Origin: Deltaproteobacteria bacterium | GTDB taxonomy: Bacteria > Desulfobacterota > DSM-4660 > Desulfatiglandales > HGW-15 | DNA: 35,169 nt | Assembly (NCBI GenBank): GCA_020060215.1 | Contig: JAGVAP010000130.1 | Location: forward strand, 1 to 35,169 | Direction of reading: 5' to 3' | In this document: positions 33,414-35,169 of the stretch, piece by piece | Layout: each line of letters opens with the position of its first letter | How positions within the stretch are numbered: the first letter of the stretch is position 1 | Notes under the pieces: model-generated | What the model saw: only the letters and a program-made list of their open reading frames with translations | Told to the model about the DNA's origin: nothing | Databases searched by the model: none | Position numbers and translations under genes: made by a program

Positions 33414-34126
33414 GGAAGCGCCACCCCGATCCGAGGAAAGGATCTTCAGCCGATCTTCCCTTCCCGCTCTCCAACGGGGAGGTCCATTTCCTTTGGTGGT
33501 TTATCGATGGCGCCATCATGTCCCCGCCGACCCGGCAGGCGCTGCGAGACGGCTGGGGCATGTGCGATCGGCACGCCTGGGCCTTTCTTTCGGTGGAGGC
33601 GGCCTACCGTCAAGGGTACATGCACGGCCCGGCGGTCCTCTACGAAGATCTCATGTCCAGGGCGCGAGCCTCTTTCGACCTCTGCGGTCCCATGCAGACA
33701 TGGAGGGTCGTGAGAAATGTTCGGGCGAGAGGGCCATGCCACATGTGCGAGATGAATTACGGTCCGAACAGCGCGGGAAAGATGGACGAGGAACGCTTTC
33801 GGATAGGCCGAAACCCGGCCGCGCTCCGAACCCTGGCCCTGAGGACCGCCCGCTACTGGCGGAAGGCCCTATGCGGCCGATGCGCCGGGAATGACTCGCC
33901 TCAGAGATGCCGCAAACACCTGATCGAGGGGATTTCACAGGGAGCGATCACGGATCTTTCTCCGCATATCTCTTTGGTGAATTCCATTGCCGGTCAGGCG
34001 GAGCTCTACGCCCGCTCCTTTCGTTTCGGATACCATGAGACCAGGACGGATGAGGGATTGGCTGCGCTGCTCAGCGCCGTGGGATGGTGCAGCGGATGGC
34101 GGACCCTGCTTTCCATCGCGGGGTGA
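33410..34126 (+). CDS. Second Cys/His-module protein, DUF6062-like
   Basis: 238 residues. The N-terminal part (about 18-60) matches the modules of the first gene in the operon, with C-x2-H as Cys52/His55 in GMCDRHAW, but its CxxC half is lost (PLSNGE in that place). A second metal site is likely from Cys110/113 (GPCHMC), Cys155/158 (CGRC) and Cys167/His170. The ATG overlaps the ATPase stop by four bases. It ends 24 bases before the stop of the convergent ChrB_N-like gene, and no terminator with a T-run is seen in that gap. Function is unknown. The shared module suggests that the first and third genes are related and that they, with the ATPase between them, work in one complex. Confidence 0.7.
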   Translation: MRKRHPDPRKGSSADLPFPLSNGEVHFLWWFIDGAIMSPPTRQALRDGWGMCDRHAWAFLSVEAAYRQGYMHGPAVLYEDLMSRARASFDLCGPMQTWRVVRNVRARGPCHMCEMNYGPNSAGKMDEERFRIGRNPAALRTLALRTARYWRKALCGRCAGNDSPQRCRKHLIEGISQGAITDLSPHISLVNSIAGQAELYARSFRFGYHETRTDEGLAALLSAVGWCSGWRTLLSIAG

Positions 34127-34150
34127 GGATGTCCCTTTTCCGCCTGGGGA

Positions 34151-34699
34151 TCAAGCCTTCCCTGCTTTGGTCTTCTTCTCCTGAACATGCCTGTATACCC
34201 GCATGGAGAAATCCTCCAGGGCCTTCTCGCACCTCTTCAGCTTCTCCGCCGCCGTTTTGCGCAGGGGATTCTTGACCGGGTGCCGGTCGTCGACCTTCTT
34301 GAGCCACTTCTTCAGCTTGTCGAGATCCTCCTCGTTTTCCTCGATCTCGGCAAAGATGAAATTCTTCCTGGCGATCTCCGAGGCGATCTCCTTCAGAAAG
34401 TCGTCGCACTTGTTGGAGATCTCCTGGTATTCCTCGGAGCTGGCCTCCAGGAAGGCGTTGAGGATCCGCTCCTCTTCCGCCTGGTTGAGAGGTTTGCCTT
34501 CGATCAAAAGGCTGCCCCCTCCGTAGGTCTCTATGTGGGATGCCAGGGATTGGAGATCCGAGATGAGACTCTTCTTGTAGGGAACGACCCACACGGACTG
34601 GTAATTCACCGCCCCAATCTTCTTCAACTGGCGCCAGACATGGACCCTGAGCTTGGAGGGTTTCGGCGGCAGCCTGTGGGAGAAAAAGATCCAGTTCAC
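34151..34699 (-). CDS. ChrB N-terminal-domain-like protein
   Basis: About 182 residues. The N-terminal part (WIFFSHRLPPKPSKLRVHVW, then RQLKKIGAVNYQSVWVVPY) matches the ChrB_N domain found in chromate-resistance regulators and in related proteins outside chromate loci. The remainder is a highly charged helical, probably coiled-coil, region (for example EENEEDLDKLKKWLKKVDDR). No C-terminal ChrB domain and no chrA are present. GTG 34699 is used because the recognisable domain begins there; a TTG at 34795 overlaps the upstream stop by TTGA and would add 32 residues of unclear nature. Its role is unknown; chromate is only one possibility. Confidence 0.65.
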   Translation of the reverse strand: MNWIFFSHRLPPKPSKLRVHVWRQLKKIGAVNYQSVWVVPYKKSLISDLQSLASHIETYGGGSLLIEGKPLNQAEEERILNAFLEASSEEYQEISNKCDDFLKEIASEIARKNFIFAEIEENEEDLDKLKKWLKKVDDRHPVKNPLRKTAAEKLKRCEKALEDFSMRVYRHVQEKKTKAGKA

Positions 34700-34791
34700 G
34701 GAAGAATCCGCTCCTCCTTGGTTTTGATCAGGTATGTAGGCCAGGTTGGGTGCGATTGTCAACCCGGCAGTCGCCTCCCGAAGCCTTGGTC

Positions 34792-35163
34792 TCAACGCCC
34801 GCCCTTGTTTCGCCCATCCCAGGCCGAAGAAGACCCTTTAGCGCAATCCGGGCAAAGACGGCCGGATTCCTGCCTGAGATCGTTTTCGAGGTTCTCCGCC
34901 CAGGTCCAGTACTCGCCGCAGCGGGGACAGAGCACATGGACCTGGTCGGCCCCTCTCATAGACTCAATGAACAGGATTTCGAAATGCTGTTCCCGCGCCG
35001 CTTCCCGGCAGAGCATCTGGGCGTTCTTCATGTAGAAGAGCCCCGGCCTGAATCTCGCCTGAAAGAGCGTGGCGCCGTATCCCGTAACACCCTTCCTGAG
35101 CCCCATTACCCCATCACGGAGCGTGCGGATGCTCGCCCTGGTCACGTGGTTCATCGCCATCAC
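34792..35163 (-). CDS. Small protein with C-terminal zinc ribbon
   Basis: 123 residues. Residues about 79-82 (CPRC) and 104-107 (CPDC) form a rubredoxin/zinc-ribbon pair after a basic N-terminal region with a Gly-Tyr-rich segment. The start is near the window edge (GTG 35163, or ATG 35160 or 35154), and the frame may extend or begin upstream outside the window. It is followed directly by the ChrB_N-like gene, sharing four bases if that gene starts at 34795. I do not recognise the family. Confidence 0.5.
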   Translation of the reverse strand: MMAMNHVTRASIRTLRDGVMGLRKGVTGYGATLFQARFRPGLFYMKNAQMLCREAAREQHFEILFIESMRGADQVHVLCPRCGEYWTWAENLENDLRQESGRLCPDCAKGSSSAWDGRNKGGR

Positions 35164-35169
35164 ATGGAA

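Noticed and set aside
1..35169. CRISPR arrays, tRNA or rRNA genes, insertion sequences
   Set aside because: No regularly spaced repeats, cloverleaf sequences, rRNA segments or transposase with terminal repeats were seen by eye; a covariance or profile scan was not possible.

Overview
The window is bacterial chromosomal DNA of moderately high GC with dense genes on both strands. A sigma-54-type promoter in front of flgE, the flgE/flgN/flgK/fliD set, baeRF-, ChrB_N- and DUF6062-like proteins and a CPA-type antiporter suggest a motile Gram-negative anaerobe, perhaps Desulfobacterota (former Deltaproteobacteria). No rRNA or other marker is present, so this placement is an inference.

The main result is that five separate fluoride riboswitches (crcB-motif RNAs) lie within about 26 kb, and no crcB/fluc or CLC-F exporter gene is visible in the window. 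R1 (5175-5223, minus) leads a HAD-family protein, an ND-motif cation/proton antiporter and a universal stress protein. R2 (18215-18271, plus) leads a lone MFS transporter. R3 (25009-25065, minus) leads a helical protein of unknown function, a trimmed P-type ATPase and two MutS-like ATPases. R4 (28791-28843, minus) leads a dynamin-like GTPase, a cyclic-nucleotide-binding-domain protein and enolase, the classic fluoride-sensitive enzyme. R5 (31106-31157, plus) leads a three-gene overlapping operon: a protein with four CxxC...CxxH modules, an ATPase with an Arg-variant P-loop, and a second Cys/His protein. R3 sits only 31 nt after the enolase stop, so the R4 and R3 units may form one long transcript with a second fluoride checkpoint inside it. 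Four leaders end in intrinsic terminators. R4 has none and looks like a translational switch.

Region by region: 0.2-2.3 kb holds ssb, a small HTH protein and a baeRF3-like protein. 2.5-5.3 kb is the R1 operon. 5.3-7.1 kb is a decayed segment with an ORF remnant, nhaA broken by an in-frame TAA, and an N-terminally truncated mnhG-like piece. 7.2-7.8 kb holds a structured leader with a strong terminator in front of a small membrane protein. 7.8-15.6 kb is a flagellar hook/cap block: flgE-flgN-flgK on minus and an oversized fliD with three internal repeats on plus. 16.0-18.2 kb holds a GalT-like transferase and a HEAT-repeat protein. 18.2-28.9 kb is the R2, R3 and R4 units. 29.1-30.8 kb holds an M14-type peptidase and a TauE/SafE-type permease. 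31.1-34.1 kb is the R5 operon. 34.1-35.2 kb holds a ChrB_N-like protein and a zinc-ribbon protein running towards the window edge.

Inferred working model: fluoride enters as HF, acidifies the cytoplasm and inhibits Mg-phosphate enzymes. The riboswitches raise antiport and stress capacity (R1), a candidate export route (R2), replacement enolase and membrane remodelling (R4), and several NTPases whose fluoride role is unknown (R3, R5).
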